The position numbers and the translations under genes are program-made. Shown piece by piece: positions 4,634 to 5,237 of a stretch of DNA of 5,237 nucleotides. The notes under the pieces were generated by a model, which was not told the origin of the DNA, searched no databases, and saw only the letters and a program-made list of their open reading frames with translations. Where the stretch lies: the NCBI GenBank assembly GCA_021798135.1, contig JAJZYI010000246.1:1-5237 (forward strand), in the 5' to 3' direction. Numbering within the stretch: position 1 is the stretch's first letter; each line of letters opens with the position of its first letter. Source of the stretch: Actinomycetes bacterium. GTDB lineage: Bacteria; Actinomycetota; Acidimicrobiia; Acidimicrobiales; UBA8190.

Positions 4634-5237
4634 GTGACGACGCGCAGCTACATGTCCATCGGCGACGTCCTGGCCCTGCTGCGCCAGGAGTTCCCCGACG
4701 TGACCATCTCCAAGATCCGCTTCTTGGAGAGCCAGGGCCTCGTGAACCCCGAGCGCACGCCCTCTGGGTACCGCAAGTTCTACGAGGCGGACGTCGACCG
4801 GCTCCGCTGGGTGCTCCGCCAGCAGCGCGAGCACTTCCTGCCGCTCAAGGTCATCAAGGGCAGGCTCGAGGCGGGCGGTGCCGCCGGCAGCGGCCAGGGC
4901 GGCACGACCGGTCCGGCCCCGGAGGCCGACGGCGGGCCGCGGACCCCCGACGCCGGGTCCCACACCTCCGACGCCGGGTCCCACACCTCCGACGCCGGGC
5001 GCCATCCTTCCCCCGCAGGGTTGCGGGTCGTCGCGCCCGGCGGTGCCGCAGGATGCGAGCCGGGGCCGTCACGACGGCACGGGACCGCTGGTACGGCAGC
5101 CGGGTTGCGGGGCGAGCCACCACCGGTCGCCGCCGTTGCGGGGCTCGGCATGCTGCCGGGCTTCGAGGTGCCGCGGTCCTCTGACCACGGAGCGGCTGCC
5201 GGCGAGCACGCTGCGGCCGCTACCGGGGAGCGCGGGC
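4634..5237 (+). CDS. MerR-family transcription regulator, Rv1828-like (3' end missing)
   Basis: At least 201 residues are visible and the frame is open at the window edge. Residues 7-78 form a MerR winged helix-turn-helix: MSIGDVLALL, then FPDVTISKIRFLESQGLV (20-37), PSGYRKF (43-49) and QREHFLPLKVIK (64-75). This closely resembles the N-terminus of M. tuberculosis Rv1828, a MerR protein encoded just after garA. From residue 80 to the edge the protein is a Gly/Ala/Pro-rich low-complexity linker of at least 120 residues with a 7-residue repeat (DAGSHTS). That is much longer than the short linker I recall in Rv1828, so the C-terminal domain must lie beyond the window. It follows the FHA gene by 31 nt with its own strong Shine-Dalgarno but no visible promoter, so the two are probably cotranscribed. 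No metal-binding cysteine pattern is visible, and its ligand and target genes are unknown. Confidence 0.88.
   Translation, partial: MTTRSYMSIGDVLALLRQEFPDVTISKIRFLESQGLVNPERTPSGYRKFYEADVDRLRWVLRQQREHFLPLKVIKGRLEAGGAAGSGQGGTTGPAPEADGGPRTPDAGSHTSDAGSHTSDAGRHPSPAGLRVVAPGGAAGCEPGPSRRHGTAGTAAGLRGEPPPVAAVAGLGMLPGFEVPRSSDHGAAAGEHAAAATGERG
4949..4999 (+). repeat. 21-bp tandem repeat in the MerR linker
   Basis: Two perfect 21-bp units (4949-4969 and 4970-4990) are followed by 9 bp of a third. They encode DAGSHTS twice, then a diverged DAGRHPS, from residue 106. The unit is a multiple of three, so copy-number change would keep the frame and only alter linker length. Confidence 0.9.

Noticed and set aside
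4949..4999. Tandem repeats considered as a CRISPR array or mobile-element end
   Set aside because: The units are contiguous without spacers, number only about two and a half, and stay in the MerR reading frame.

Overview
The window is strongly GC-rich, with nearly all third codon positions G or C. It reads as a chromosomal housekeeping segment of a high-GC actinobacterium (Actinomycetota). Three things point there: the gene order gcvH - garA-like FHA gene - MerR gene, which matches the Mycobacterium tuberculosis gcvH-garA-Rv1828 neighbourhood; the CDP-alcohol phosphatidyltransferase beside an NTP-transferase/mutase fusion, a pairing I recall from Streptomyces; and apparent leaderless GTG starts placed 6-8 nt after TAGNNT -10 boxes. 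The genus cannot be told from the sequence; a deep actinobacterial lineage is possible. Nothing suggests a phage, plasmid, IS element or CRISPR array.

Layout. 1-87 (minus strand): the probable first 29 codons of a divergent Pro-rich protein. 88-288: divergent intergenic region with a 14-bp tandem repeat and candidate -10 boxes facing both ways. 289-1065: membrane CDP-alcohol phosphatidyltransferase (phospholipid synthesis) with a repeat-bearing N-terminal extension. 1066-1143: a leader with a perfect 9-bp hairpin. 1144-3639: an 831-residue nucleotidyltransferase / left-handed beta-helix / phosphohexomutase-like fusion in which every mutase catalytic loop is rewritten. 3704-4084: GcvH, the lipoyl carrier of the glycine cleavage system. 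4132-4602: a zinc-ribbon plus FHA protein of the GarA/OdhI type. 4634-5237 and beyond: a MerR-type regulator (Rv1828-like) that runs off the window with a very long low-complexity linker.

How the genes may work together. The first two genes supply envelope building blocks: an anionic phospholipid and probably a nucleotide sugar. The last three form the conserved actinobacterial gcvH-garA-merR block. GarA/OdhI proteins are phospho-switches that hold back 2-oxoglutarate metabolism, GcvH is a lipoylated carrier of one-carbon/glycine metabolism, and the MerR gene sits 31 nt after the FHA gene with a strong Shine-Dalgarno and no visible promoter, so it is probably cotranscribed. Three genes seem to have their own leaderless promoter, and the fusion gene has a promoter with a structured leader.

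I did not find a wholly new system. The best leads are the mutase domain with all four active-site loops replaced, the zinc-ribbon/GarA fusion with a duplicated TVTL motif, and the repeated leaderless-promoter design.
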